From an uncultured Pseudomonadota bacterium (lineage in GTDB: Bacteria > Pseudomonadota > Gammaproteobacteria > Burkholderiales > Burkholderiaceae), in contig CAMLIZ010000091.1 in assembly GCA_946480245.1 (NCBI GenBank), positions 1 to 17,950 of the forward strand: 17,950 nucleotides of DNA. The letters run 5' to 3'. Both the position numbers and the translations under genes were made by a program. Shown here piece by piece: positions 6,082 through 12,731 of this stretch. A model generated the notes under the pieces. It was not told the origin of the DNA and made no database searches. It was given only the letters and a program-made list of their open reading frames with translations. Position 1 is the first letter of the stretch. The number at the start of each line of letters is the position of its first letter.

Positions 6082-7122
6082 ATGCGCATCGAACAGCTGC
6101 TCGGGATCGAGCTGCCGATCATCCAGGCGCCGATGGCGGGCGTGCAGGGCAGCGCGATGGCCATCGCGGTGAGCGATGCCGGCGGGCTGGGCTCCCTGCC
6201 GTGCGCGATGCTCACGCCCGCCGCACTGCGCGACGAGCTGGCCGCGCTGCGCGCGGGCACCGACCGACCGTACAACGTGAATTTCTTCTGCCACACACCC
6301 CCCGCACCCGACCCGGCGCGCGAGGCGGCCTGGCGCGCGTCGCTGGCACCGCTGTACCGCGAGTTCGGCATCGATGCCTCCAACCTCGCCCCGGGAGCGG
6401 GCCGCGCGCCGTTCAGCGCCGAGGCGGCGGAATTGCTGGCCGAGTTCAAGCCGGCGGTGCTGAGCTTTCACTTCGGCCTGCCGGAGCCCGAGCTGCTGGC
6501 GCGGGTGCGCCGCTGGGGCGCCAAGATCCTGGCCTCGGCCACCACGGTCGAAGAAGCACGCTGGCTGGCCGCGCGTGGCGTGGACGCCATCATTGCGCAG
6601 GGCCTGGAGGCCGGCGGCCACCGCGGCATGTTCCTCAGCGCCGACGTGAGCACGCAGGTCGGCACGCTGCCCTTGCTGCGGCAGGTGCTCAAGGCGGTGG
6701 ACCTGCCGGTGATCGCAGCCGGCGGCATCGCCGATGCGGCGGCCGTGCAGGCGGTGCTGGCCGCGGGTGCGGCGGGCGCACAGGTGGGCACGGCCTACCT
6801 GCTGTGTCCCGAGGCCACTACGAGCACCGTGCATCGCGCCGCGCTGAAGAGCGCGGCCGCGGCGCACACCGCGCTCACCAACCTCTACACCGGCCGGCCG
6901 GCGCGCAGCATCGTGAACCGCCTGATGCGCGACTTCGGCGCGATGAGCGCACTGCCGCCCGAGTTTCCGCTGGCCCCGGCCGCACTGGCCCCCTTGCGCG
7001 CCAAGGCCGAGGCACAAGGCAGCGGCGACTTCTCGCCGCTGTGGGCCGGGCAGGACGTGAGCGGCTGCCGCGAGATCGGTGCCGCGCAGCTCACGCGCCA
7101 GCTGGCCGGTCGCCCCGACTGA
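6082..7122 (+). CDS. Nitronate monooxygenase / 2-nitropropane dioxygenase family protein
   Basis: A 346-residue FMN-binding TIM-barrel protein of the nitronate monooxygenase family, which oxidises alkyl nitronates such as propionate 3-nitronate using O2. Landmarks are the N-terminal 'LPIIQAPMAGVQGS' (11-24), 'NVNFF' (65-69), 'IIAQGLEAGGHRG' with likely catalytic H180, the phosphate-binding 'VIAAGGIADAAAV' (210-222) and 'GAQVGTAYLL' (232-241). The arrangement resembles class I enzymes. The start is supported by GAAGG 4-8 nt upstream and a 4-bp gap to the preceding dehydrogenase stop. The family also contains enoyl-reductase-like proteins, so the substrate remains open. Confidence 0.88.
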   Translation: MRIEQLLGIELPIIQAPMAGVQGSAMAIAVSDAGGLGSLPCAMLTPAALRDELAALRAGTDRPYNVNFFCHTPPAPDPAREAAWRASLAPLYREFGIDASNLAPGAGRAPFSAEAAELLAEFKPAVLSFHFGLPEPELLARVRRWGAKILASATTVEEARWLAARGVDAIIAQGLEAGGHRGMFLSADVSTQVGTLPLLRQVLKAVDLPVIAAGGIADAAAVQAVLAAGAAGAQVGTAYLLCPEATTSTVHRAALKSAAAAHTALTNLYTGRPARSIVNRLMRDFGAMSALPPEFPLAPAALAPLRAKAEAQGSGDFSPLWAGQDVSGCREIGAAQLTRQLAGRPD

Positions 7123-7141
7123 CATCCAAGGACCATCCTCC

Positions 7142-7771
7142 ATGCAATTCACCACCTGGCTCGCCTTCTTCGCCGCCTCCTGGGCCATCAGCATCTCGCC
7201 CGGTGCCGGCGCCATCGCCGCCATGACCGCCGGCTTGAACCACGGTTTCGCGCGCGGCTACTGCCTCACCTTCGGCCTGATCGCCGGCATCTGGACGCAG
7301 GTGCTGGTGGTGTCCGTGGGCCTGGGCGCGCTGATCGCCACGTCGGCGCTGGCCTTCGCCGTCATCAAGTGGCTGGGCGTGGCCTACCTCGTGTGGCTGG
7401 GCGTCAAGCAATGGCGCGCGCCCGCCACGCCGCTGGTGCAGGCGGCCGCCAGCAACGAGTCGGTGTCGCGGCGCGCGCTGATGCTGCGCGGCTGGATGGT
7501 GAATGCGGTGAACCCGAAGGGCACCGTGTTCCTGCTCGCCGTGGTGCCGCAGTTCCTCGACCTGGCGCAGCCGCTGGGGCACCAGTACGCGGTGATCGGC
7601 GGCACGCTGGGCTTCACCGACCTGGTGGTGATGGGCTGCTACACCGCGCTGGCGTCGCGCGTGCTGCGCCTGCTGCGCACGTCGCGCCAGATGCGCACGC
7701 TGAACCGCGTGTTCGGCTCGCTGTTCGTGATGGTGGGCGTGCTGCTGGCGATGTTCAAGCGCGCGGCCTAG
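7142..7771 (+). CDS. LysE/RhtB family amino-acid exporter
   Basis: A 209-residue inner-membrane protein with about six hydrophobic segments. It shows LysE/RhtB family hallmarks: an early 'SISPGAGAIAAMTAGLNHGFARGY' (family pattern with PG and G..G), 'GVAYLVWLGVKQWR', 'GWMVNAVNPKGTVFLLAVVPQF' and a hydrophobic C-terminus. The family exports amino acids or related metabolites by proton exchange; the substrate is unknown. I choose the ATG at 7142 because the first membrane segment then starts normally and AAGGA lies about 9 nt upstream. An in-frame start at 7079 would overlap the previous gene. It lies 19 bp after the monooxygenase gene. Its TAG stop overlaps the TAG stop of the convergent channel gene through a shared CTAG. 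Confidence 0.88.
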   Translation: MQFTTWLAFFAASWAISISPGAGAIAAMTAGLNHGFARGYCLTFGLIAGIWTQVLVVSVGLGALIATSALAFAVIKWLGVAYLVWLGVKQWRAPATPLVQAAASNESVSRRALMLRGWMVNAVNPKGTVFLLAVVPQFLDLAQPLGHQYAVIGGTLGFTDLVVMGCYTALASRVLRLLRTSRQMRTLNRVFGSLFVMVGVLLAMFKRAA

Positions 7772-9477
7772 CTCACCGCCAGCCGCTCGCGAAACATCAG
7801 CACGAGGTCGGTCTTGGTGACGTGGCCGCGCCAGTGGCCGGCGTCGTCGAGCACCGGCAGGCGTTCGCCCGGGTGCCGCGCAAAGGTCTCCAGCACCTGC
7901 CACAGCGCGGTGGTCTCGTGCACGCGCGGGTAGTCGGTGCGCACCAGCGCGGGCGGCCAGGGGACATCGTCACCCTGAGACGCCTTCAGCAGCGGCGCCA
8001 GGTCGTGCATGGCGATCGCGCCCACGAAGCGCTGCTCGGCGTCGAGCACGTACACATGCGGCCAGCGGCAGCGCACGAACGCCGCCTCCAGCTCGCGCAG
8101 GCTCTGGCCCTGGCGCACGGTGGGGCTGTCGCTGCGCATCAGGTCGCGCGCCATCGTGAGCTGCGGTGCATGGCGCGCGTTGCTGCCCTGCGCAGCGGCA
8201 TAGATCGAGGCCGGCCTGAGCACGCGTGACACGTAGTAGCCGAGCACGCAGGCCAGCATCAGCGGCACCACGACGCCGTAGTTTTCGGTCATCTCGAAGA
8301 TCATCAGCACCGAGGTCAGCGGCGCATGCGTGCAGGCCGCCAGGAACGCGCCCATGCCGATCGCCGTGGCCGCCGGCAGCGGCAGCTGCCCCGGCCACAA
8401 CCACTGCGCGCACAGGCCGAACAGCGCGCCGGCCACCGAGCCCACGAACAGCGTGGGCGTGAAGATGCCGCCCACCGCACCCGAGCCCGTGGTGGCGGCC
8501 ACCGCGGCCACCTTGAACAGCAGCACCAGCAGCAGCGCCTGCGCGGCCCAGCCGCCCTGCAGCACGCTGTCGACCACGCTGTAGCCGTTGCCCCACACCG
8601 CCGGGCTCACGATCGAGATCGCGCCCACGATCAGCCCGCCGGCGGCCAGCTTGAGCGGCAGCGGCAGCGCTGCACGCGCGAACATCGCGCGCGCAGCGTC
8701 GAGCACCCACAGGTACAGCGGCGCCACCAGCCCGGCGATGATGCCGAGCCCTGCAAACACGAAGGTGAGCCCGCCCTCGTGCAAGGTGAAGGCCGGCATG
8801 CGGTACACCGGCGCCGCACCGAGCAGCTCGCTCAAGGTCACGTGCGCCGCCACGGCCGCCACGATCAACGGCCCCAGGCTTTCGATGGCCAGCGACTGCA
8901 GCACGATCTCCGCCACGAACAAGGCGCCCGCGATCGGCGCGTTGTACGCGGTGGCAATGCCGGCCGCGGCGCCGCACGCCACCATCAGGCGCCGGCGCGG
9001 CACCGGCGCGTTGCGCCAGCGCCCGATCAGGGAGCCGGCCAGCGCCGCCAGTTGCACCATCGGCCCCTCGCGGCCGATCGCGCCACCGCTGGTCACCGTG
9101 GCGGCGGACGACAGCGCGCGCAGCAGTGACGGCCGCACGCCCAGGTCGCCCGCGCCGAGCGCGATGGCCTCCATGTAGTCGCCGGCATCGCGGCGCGACG
9201 GCGCGCGGCGCGCCCACACCAGCACCGTGCCGGCGATCGCACCGCCGGCGGCCGGCACCAGCAGGCGCTGCCACCACAGCAGCCCGCCGGCAATGCGCAC
9301 CAGTCCGTCGCCGCGGTCATACAACAGCCGCTCGAGCGCGAACAGCCCTTCGCGAAAGCCGATGGTGGCCAGCGCGCCCAGCACGCCGATCAGGGCGGCC
9401 CACACCAGCGTGCGCTGCCACTCGGACGGCCGCAGCCGCTGCAGGGCGAGAACACGCAGGCGAAGGATCGAAGGCAT
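7768..9477 (-). CDS. clcB: ClcB-like ClC chloride channel with tandem CBS domains
   Basis: A 569-residue ClC-family membrane protein (membrane domain about 22-425, two CBS domains about 440-565). The gating glutamate is E137 in GREGP (135-139), the second anion-binding motif is GGIFTP (336-341), and Y426 in 'SIYAAA' aligns with the anion-coordinating tyrosine. The usual first motif GSGIP is replaced by the 'GDYMEAI' region (99-105), a trait I associate with ClcB-type proteins. At the position of the internal proton-pathway glutamate of the E. coli exchanger (E203) there appears to be I191, next to E190, so passive channel rather than H+ exchange is possible. Start at 9477 chosen because 'MPSILRLRV' precedes the first helix; a GTG at 9546 would add 23 unconvincing residues. 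CBS domains suggest nucleotide control. It diverges from the YeeE operon. Confidence 0.9.
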   Translation of the reverse strand: MPSILRLRVLALQRLRPSEWQRTLVWAALIGVLGALATIGFREGLFALERLLYDRGDGLVRIAGGLLWWQRLLVPAAGGAIAGTVLVWARRAPSRRDAGDYMEAIALGAGDLGVRPSLLRALSSAATVTSGGAIGREGPMVQLAALAGSLIGRWRNAPVPRRRLMVACGAAAGIATAYNAPIAGALFVAEIVLQSLAIESLGPLIVAAVAAHVTLSELLGAAPVYRMPAFTLHEGGLTFVFAGLGIIAGLVAPLYLWVLDAARAMFARAALPLPLKLAAGGLIVGAISIVSPAVWGNGYSVVDSVLQGGWAAQALLLVLLFKVAAVAATTGSGAVGGIFTPTLFVGSVAGALFGLCAQWLWPGQLPLPAATAIGMGAFLAACTHAPLTSVLMIFEMTENYGVVVPLMLACVLGYYVSRVLRPASIYAAAQGSNARHAPQLTMARDLMRSDSPTVRQGQSLRELEAAFVRCRWPHVYVLDAEQRFVGAIAMHDLAPLLKASQGDDVPWPPALVRTDYPRVHETTALWQVLETFARHPGERLPVLDDAGHWRGHVTKTDLVLMFRERLAVS

Positions 9478-9582
9478 CAGGCGAGGCGATTGGCGCGAGC
9501 CCGAAGTGTGCCTCGTGCCGGGACCGCCGGTTCCGCGCCGCAACACAAGGGTCCGATCTCAGGGTTTTCACTACATGCCTAA

Positions 9583-9598
9583 TTGCGTAATTAAGCAA
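9583..9598. promoter_or_regulatory. AT-rich near-palindrome (operator candidate) before the YeeE operon
   Basis: TTGCGTAATTAAGCAA is a 16-bp palindrome with one mismatched pair (TTGC.TAATTA.GCAA). It lies in the only clearly AT-rich patch of the window (about 9575-9617), 45 bp before the ATG at 9643. A weak -10 candidate, TATTAA (9604-9609), follows it, so a bound repressor would cover the promoter. The symmetry and setting suit ArsR-type sulfur/persulfide sensors, which often control YeeE and rhodanese genes. No such regulator is encoded in this window, so its identity is inference. Confidence 0.5.
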
Positions 9599-9617
9599 AT
9601 CATTATTAATAGATTGT

Positions 9618-9630
9618 CAGCCGACGGCTG
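9618..9630 (+). promoter_or_regulatory. Short perfect inverted repeat before the yeeE ribosome site
   Basis: CAGCCGACGGCTG is perfectly symmetric (6-bp arms around one base), 3 nt before the GGAGA ribosome-binding site at 9633-9637. It is too tight to form a stable RNA loop, so if meaningful it would be a protein-binding site. Weak on its own. Confidence 0.25.
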
Positions 9631-9642
9631 CTGGAGACACGC

Positions 9643-10173
9643 ATGCTCGCCCCCTCTGCCGCGCACCCGCCGGTGCGCCCCTTCTGGTCGCCACTGCTGG
9701 CCGGCGTGGCCCTGGGCGCCGTGCTGCTGCTCACGTTCGTGCTCACCGGCCACGGCCTCGGCGCCACCGGCTTCACCACGCGCCTGACAGCGTGGCTGGG
9801 CGAGTGGATGGCGCCTGCGGCGCTGCAGGCCAATGGCTACCTGGGCCCGATGGTGGAGGACGGCAAGCCGCTGTCGGCATGGATCACCTGGCAGGTGCTC
9901 GGCTTGGCGGCTGGCGCGCTGCTGGCGGCCTGGCGCGGCGGCCGGCTGCGCCTGCAGCTCGACGGCGCACGCGCGCTGGGCGCGCCCCGGCGCCTGCTGG
10001 CCGCCCTGGCCGGCGGGGCCGCTGCCGGTTTCGGGGCTCGCGTCTCGGCCGGCTGCACCAGCGGGCTCGGCCTGTCGGGCGCCGCGGTGCTCAGCCTGTC
10101 GGCCTTCGTGTTCCTGGCCGCCTTCTTCGCGGTGGGGCTGGTGGTGAGCCGCTTGCTGCGGGGGGTGCAGTGA
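9643..10173 (+). CDS. YeeE/YedE family membrane protein, first half
   Basis: A 176-residue membrane protein of the YeeE/YedE (DUF395, sulfur-compound transport) family, corresponding to one half of the full-length TsuA/YeeE thiosulfate transporter. It has about four hydrophobic segments and the signature loop 'GFGARVSAGCTSGLGLSG' (129-146) with C138. In the family, a cysteine in this loop handles the sulfur substrate. The ATG has a good Shine-Dalgarno (GGAGA, 9633-9637). Its TGA overlaps the next start (TGATG), so the second half-protein is translationally coupled and the two probably form one transporter, as in split PmpA/PmpB pairs. It is the first gene of a five-gene overlapping operon. 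The exact substrate (thiosulfate, sulfide-derived or sulfane sulfur) is unknown. Confidence 0.85.
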   Translation: MLAPSAAHPPVRPFWSPLLAGVALGAVLLLTFVLTGHGLGATGFTTRLTAWLGEWMAPAALQANGYLGPMVEDGKPLSAWITWQVLGLAAGALLAAWRGGRLRLQLDGARALGAPRRLLAALAGGAAAGFGARVSAGCTSGLGLSGAAVLSLSAFVFLAAFFAVGLVVSRLLRGVQ

Positions 10174-10796
10174 TGGCGCTTCTGCCCGATGCGGCCTCCG
10201 GGCTGCTCACCGGTTTCCTGTTCGGCTACGTGCTGGAGAACGCCGGTTTCGGCAGCCCTTGCAAGCTGACCGCGCAGTTCAGGCTCACCGACTGGTCGGT
10301 GTTCAAGGTGATGTTCACCGCGATCGTGGTGGCCGCGCTCGGCCTGGCGCTGCTGTCGGCCGCCGGATGGGTGCGCAGCGACCTGCTGTTCGTGCCGCCG
10401 GCCTACCTGGGCGCCGCCGCCATCGGCGGTGCGCTCGTCGGAGCCGGCTTCGCGGTCGGCGGCTATTGCCCCGGCACCTCGGTGGTCGGCCTGTGCTCGG
10501 GGCGCTACGACGCGCTGGTGTTCCTGGTCGGGCTGCTGCTGGGCACGGCCGCATTTGCCGCCGGCTTCGGCCTGTTCGAGAGCTGGACCACCGCCGGCGA
10601 GTTCGCCGGTGGCGACACCTTGTCCGACTGGACCGCCTGGCCCGCCACCCTGATCGCCGCTGCGATGGCGCTGGCCGCCGTGGGTGTGTACCGGCTCGGC
10701 CGCCGCTTCGAATCCCGTGGGCCTGGCCCGGTGACGGCCGCGCAGGCCGTTGAAGGCGCACCCGCTTCCACCCCCCTTGCAGGAGATGCACGATGA
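10173..10796 (+). CDS. YeeE/YedE family membrane protein, second half
   Basis: A 207-residue membrane protein, partner of the preceding gene. It has about five hydrophobic segments and two YeeE signatures: 'FGYVLENAGFGSPCKLTAQF' (17-36, C30) and 'GFAVGGYCPGTSVVGLCSGRYDAL' (92-115, C99 and C108). The cysteine in GYCPGT is the typical sulfur-contacting residue of this half. The last 30 residues are Pro/Ala-rich and probably disordered. It starts inside the previous stop (TGATG at 10171-10175), and its own TGA overlaps the ATG of the Cys-rich peptide (ATGA at 10793-10796). It should form a transporter with the first half and bring a sulfur compound across the inner membrane. The function is inferred from the family. 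Confidence 0.85.
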   Translation: MALLPDAASGLLTGFLFGYVLENAGFGSPCKLTAQFRLTDWSVFKVMFTAIVVAALGLALLSAAGWVRSDLLFVPPAYLGAAAIGGALVGAGFAVGGYCPGTSVVGLCSGRYDALVFLVGLLLGTAAFAAGFGLFESWTTAGEFAGGDTLSDWTAWPATLIAAAMALAAVGVYRLGRRFESRGPGPVTAAQAVEGAPASTPLAGDAR

Positions 10797-11041
10797 GCCG
10801 TTCCACCATTCCGCCGCGCACGCCGGCGGCACTTGCCGCGCTGCTGATCGCCGTGGCCGCGCTGCCGGCCGCACAGGCCGCGCAGCCGGCAGCCTCTGCG
10901 GCGTCGGCCGCGTCGGCGCCGTGCGGTGCCAAGGGCCGGGCTGCCAACCCCTGCGGCCCGGCTCGCAAGCGCCGCGCTGCCAACCCCTGCGGTCCGGCCA
11001 ACCCCTGTGCGCCGCGCAAGAAGGCCGGCGGTGGCAGCTGA
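10793..11041 (+). CDS. Exported Cys-Pro repeat peptide
   Basis: An 82-residue protein. Residues 1-30 are a classic signal peptide (hydrophobic 11-25, cleavage near AQA/A). After an Ala/Ser linker (31-42), the mature part has four cysteines (C44, C54, C67, C72), each in a C-G/A context. Two are in exact copies of RAANPCGPA (49-57 and 61-69), followed by NPCAP (70-74) and a basic end (RKK...GGGS). There are no other cysteines and no aromatic residues after the signal. It has its own AGGAG site 7 nt before the ATG and overlaps both neighbours (ATGA before; 11 bp after). I do not recognise a named family. Possible roles are a periplasmic sulfane-sulfur carrier, a metal-binding peptide or a precursor of a modified peptide; none is proven. 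Confidence 0.75.
   Translation: MSRSTIPPRTPAALAALLIAVAALPAAQAAQPAASAASAASAPCGAKGRAANPCGPARKRRAANPCGPANPCAPRKKAGGGS
10940..10992 (+). repeat. In-frame direct repeat within the Cys-rich peptide gene
   Basis: GCTGCCAACCCCTGCGG occurs identically at 10940-10956 and 10976-10992, exactly 36 nt (12 codons) apart. It encodes the two NPCGPA units. The identity at third codon positions suggests either recent duplication or the limited codon choice of a GC-rich genome. Confidence 0.8.
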
Positions 11042-11720
11042 AGCCGGCCTCTCGGCTGCGCTGCTGCCCAGTCGCGCCGCCGACGAGGTGTTCGCGGTGC
11101 AGTGGCACTACGCGCGTAGCGGCCGCAGCCTGGCCGAGGCGGCGCTGGCAGGCGCGCGCCGCTTCACGGCGTGGGCGCACCACCCGCGCGCCGACGCAGT
11201 GGACGTCTGCAGCGGTACGCGCTTCTACTATCACGCCCATGAGCCGGACGACCTGCCGGACGAGCACGGCCACTTCCATGTGTTCGTGCCGCACCCGCAG
11301 GCGCTGAACGATCTCACCCACCTCGCCGCCCTCTCGCTGGACGCCCACGGCGTGCCGCAACGCTGGTTCACCACCAACGCCTGGGTCACCGGTGAGCGCT
11401 GGTGCCCGGCAGACCTGGCAGCCCACGCCGTGCCCGCGCTGCAGCTGAGCGCGCGCGGCCGCCTGGCGCCGGTGGCGCGCTGGCTAGCGGCGATGGTGCG
11501 GCTGTATGCGCCGCTGATCACCGAGCTGCTGCATGAACGCGATGCCGTGCTGCGGCGGCTCGCAGCACGGGCTGGAAACGCTGCGCTGCAGCCCGACGAC
11601 GCGGTGCTGGCAGACCGCCGGCTTCACATCGTCAGCCAACGCGCGATCTCGCTGGCCGAGCGGCTGCGCGAGCTGCCGCCGGCCGGCGCCTTGCTTTCCT
11701 CGATGGAGACTTCACGATGA
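11031..11720 (+). CDS. His-rich protein of unknown function in the YeeE/rhodanese operon (possibly DUF6969)
   Basis: A 229-residue soluble protein with no signal peptide. The core (about 20-135) is rich in His and aromatics: H50/H51, 'YYHAH' (66-70), 'EHGHFHVFVPH' (78-88), 'DLTHLAALSLDAHGVP' (94-109), 'WFTTNAWVTGERWC' (112-125). The rest is helical. From memory this resembles DUF6969; I cannot check that. The clustered H68/H70/H79/H81/H83 could bind a metal. Start: GTG at 11031, preceded by AAGAAGG 6 nt away. It overlaps the Cys-rich peptide's stop by 11 bp; its own stop overlaps the rhodanese ATG (ATGA). A longer in-frame reading from 10926 would run through the Cys-rich gene and is rejected. 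Context points to sulfur or thiol chemistry linked to the Cys-rich peptide, for example its modification or metal loading; this is inference. Confidence 0.75.
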   Translation: MAAEAGLSAALLPSRAADEVFAVQWHYARSGRSLAEAALAGARRFTAWAHHPRADAVDVCSGTRFYYHAHEPDDLPDEHGHFHVFVPHPQALNDLTHLAALSLDAHGVPQRWFTTNAWVTGERWCPADLAAHAVPALQLSARGRLAPVARWLAAMVRLYAPLITELLHERDAVLRRLAARAGNAALQPDDAVLADRRLHIVSQRAISLAERLRELPPAGALLSSMETSR

Positions 11721-12706
11721 GCAACTTTTCCCCTCGTTGGCGCGGCCTGCTGGCCGCCGCCGTGGCCTGCGCAGCGCTGGCTGCGCCCGCGCATGCCCTG
11801 GACCTGCCCGGCCCGCTGGTGGCCGCCGACTGGCTGGCCGCGCACCGCGCCGAGGTGCAAGTGGTGGAGGTGCGCTCCGACGTGGGCTCGTTCAACACGC
11901 CGCCTGTGTTCGAGACGGACAAGAAGACCGGCGCCCGCACGCTGGTGGAGGTGGGCGGCCATCTGCCCGGCGCGCGCACCGTCGACTTCAAGGCCGTGCG
12001 CACCGACCGCATGATCGACGGCATCAAGGTGAAGCACATGGCGCCGGATGCCGCCGAGTTCCAGGCACGCATGCGCGCAGCGGGCGTCATGGCCGACAAG
12101 CCCATCGTGCTGGTGCCCGTGGGGCAGGCGATCTCCGACGTCGACGAGGCGTTGCGCCTGTACTGGACCTTCAAGCTCTATGGCGAGGATCGCGTGGCGG
12201 TGCTGGACGGCGGCGCCGCCGGCTGGCTGGCCGAAGGGCGAGAGGTGAGCACGGCCGCGCCCACGCCGCAGGCGGGCGACTGGCAGGCCGGTGCCGAGCG
12301 GCCGGCGCTGCTGGCCACGTCGGGCCAGGTGGCGCAAGCCATCGAGCGGCACAGCGCACAGCTGGTGGACGCGCGCCCGCTGCCGCAGTTTCACGGGTTG
12401 AGCAAGAGCGATGCGGTGTCGGCGTTCGGCCACCTGCAAGGCGCCGCGTCGCTGCCGCCCGAGTTGCTGACGCGCGCCCGCGCTGGTGCGCTGTACTTCC
12501 ACCCTGCCGCCACGTATCGAGCGCTCTTCAAGGCACGCGGCATGGACGCCGACGCGCCGTCAGTGGCCTACTGCAACACCGGCCACCTGGCGTCCGGTGC
12601 CTGGTTCGTGATGCACGAGCTGATGGGCAACCAGCGCACGCAGCTGTACGACGGCTCGATGCACGAGTGGACGCTGGAAGGCCGCAGCGTCGTCGGCCTG
12701 CAGTAG
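11717..12706 (+). CDS. Periplasmic tandem-rhodanese sulfurtransferase
   Basis: A 329-residue protein with a signal peptide (hydrophobic 10-24, cleavage near AHA/L28). It has two rhodanese domains. The first (about 31-178, 'DGGAAGWL' at 164-171) has no active-site cysteine and is the usual inactive half. The second (about 200-329) carries catalytic C286 in the loop 'VAYCNTGHLASG' and ends 'LYDGSMHEWT'. C286 is the only cysteine of the mature protein. Such enzymes move sulfane sulfur from thiosulfate or persulfides to a thiol acceptor. ATG overlaps the previous stop (ATGA) and has GGAGA 7 nt upstream. Export to the periplasm places it with the Cys-rich peptide, a plausible acceptor or donor partner beside the YeeE transporter. 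Last gene of the operon; convergent with yaeQ. Confidence 0.9.
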   Translation: MSNFSPRWRGLLAAAVACAALAAPAHALDLPGPLVAADWLAAHRAEVQVVEVRSDVGSFNTPPVFETDKKTGARTLVEVGGHLPGARTVDFKAVRTDRMIDGIKVKHMAPDAAEFQARMRAAGVMADKPIVLVPVGQAISDVDEALRLYWTFKLYGEDRVAVLDGGAAGWLAEGREVSTAAPTPQAGDWQAGAERPALLATSGQVAQAIERHSAQLVDARPLPQFHGLSKSDAVSAFGHLQGAASLPPELLTRARAGALYFHPAATYRALFKARGMDADAPSVAYCNTGHLASGAWFVMHELMGNQRTQLYDGSMHEWTLEGRSVVGLQ

Positions 12707-12730
12707 CGCGGCAGTAGCACCGGGCCGCGC
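12706..12730. terminator. Candidate bidirectional hairpin between the rhodanese gene and yaeQ
   Basis: Perfect 7-bp arms GCGCGGC (12706-12712) and GCCGCGC (12724-12730) with an 11-nt loop, filling the gap between two convergent stop codons. No T-run follows on either strand, so it is a position-supported guess. Confidence 0.3.
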
Positions 12731-12731
12731 G

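Noticed and set aside
4236..6449. A 737-codon open frame on the minus strand across rdgC and the dehydrogenase gene
   Set aside because: It is antisense to two clearly recognised genes, its translation is low-complexity His/Ala/Arg-rich, and such long open antisense frames are expected at this GC content.
10926..11030. N-terminal extension of the His-rich protein through the Cys-rich gene
   Set aside because: The extension reads the Cys-rich gene in another frame and gives a Pro/Arg-rich tail; GTG at 11031 with AAGAAGG upstream is a better start.
9837..11426. A 529-codon minus-strand open frame opposite the sulfur operon
   Set aside because: The plus strand holds YeeE signatures and overlapped starts with ribosome sites; the minus-strand product has no recognisable motif.
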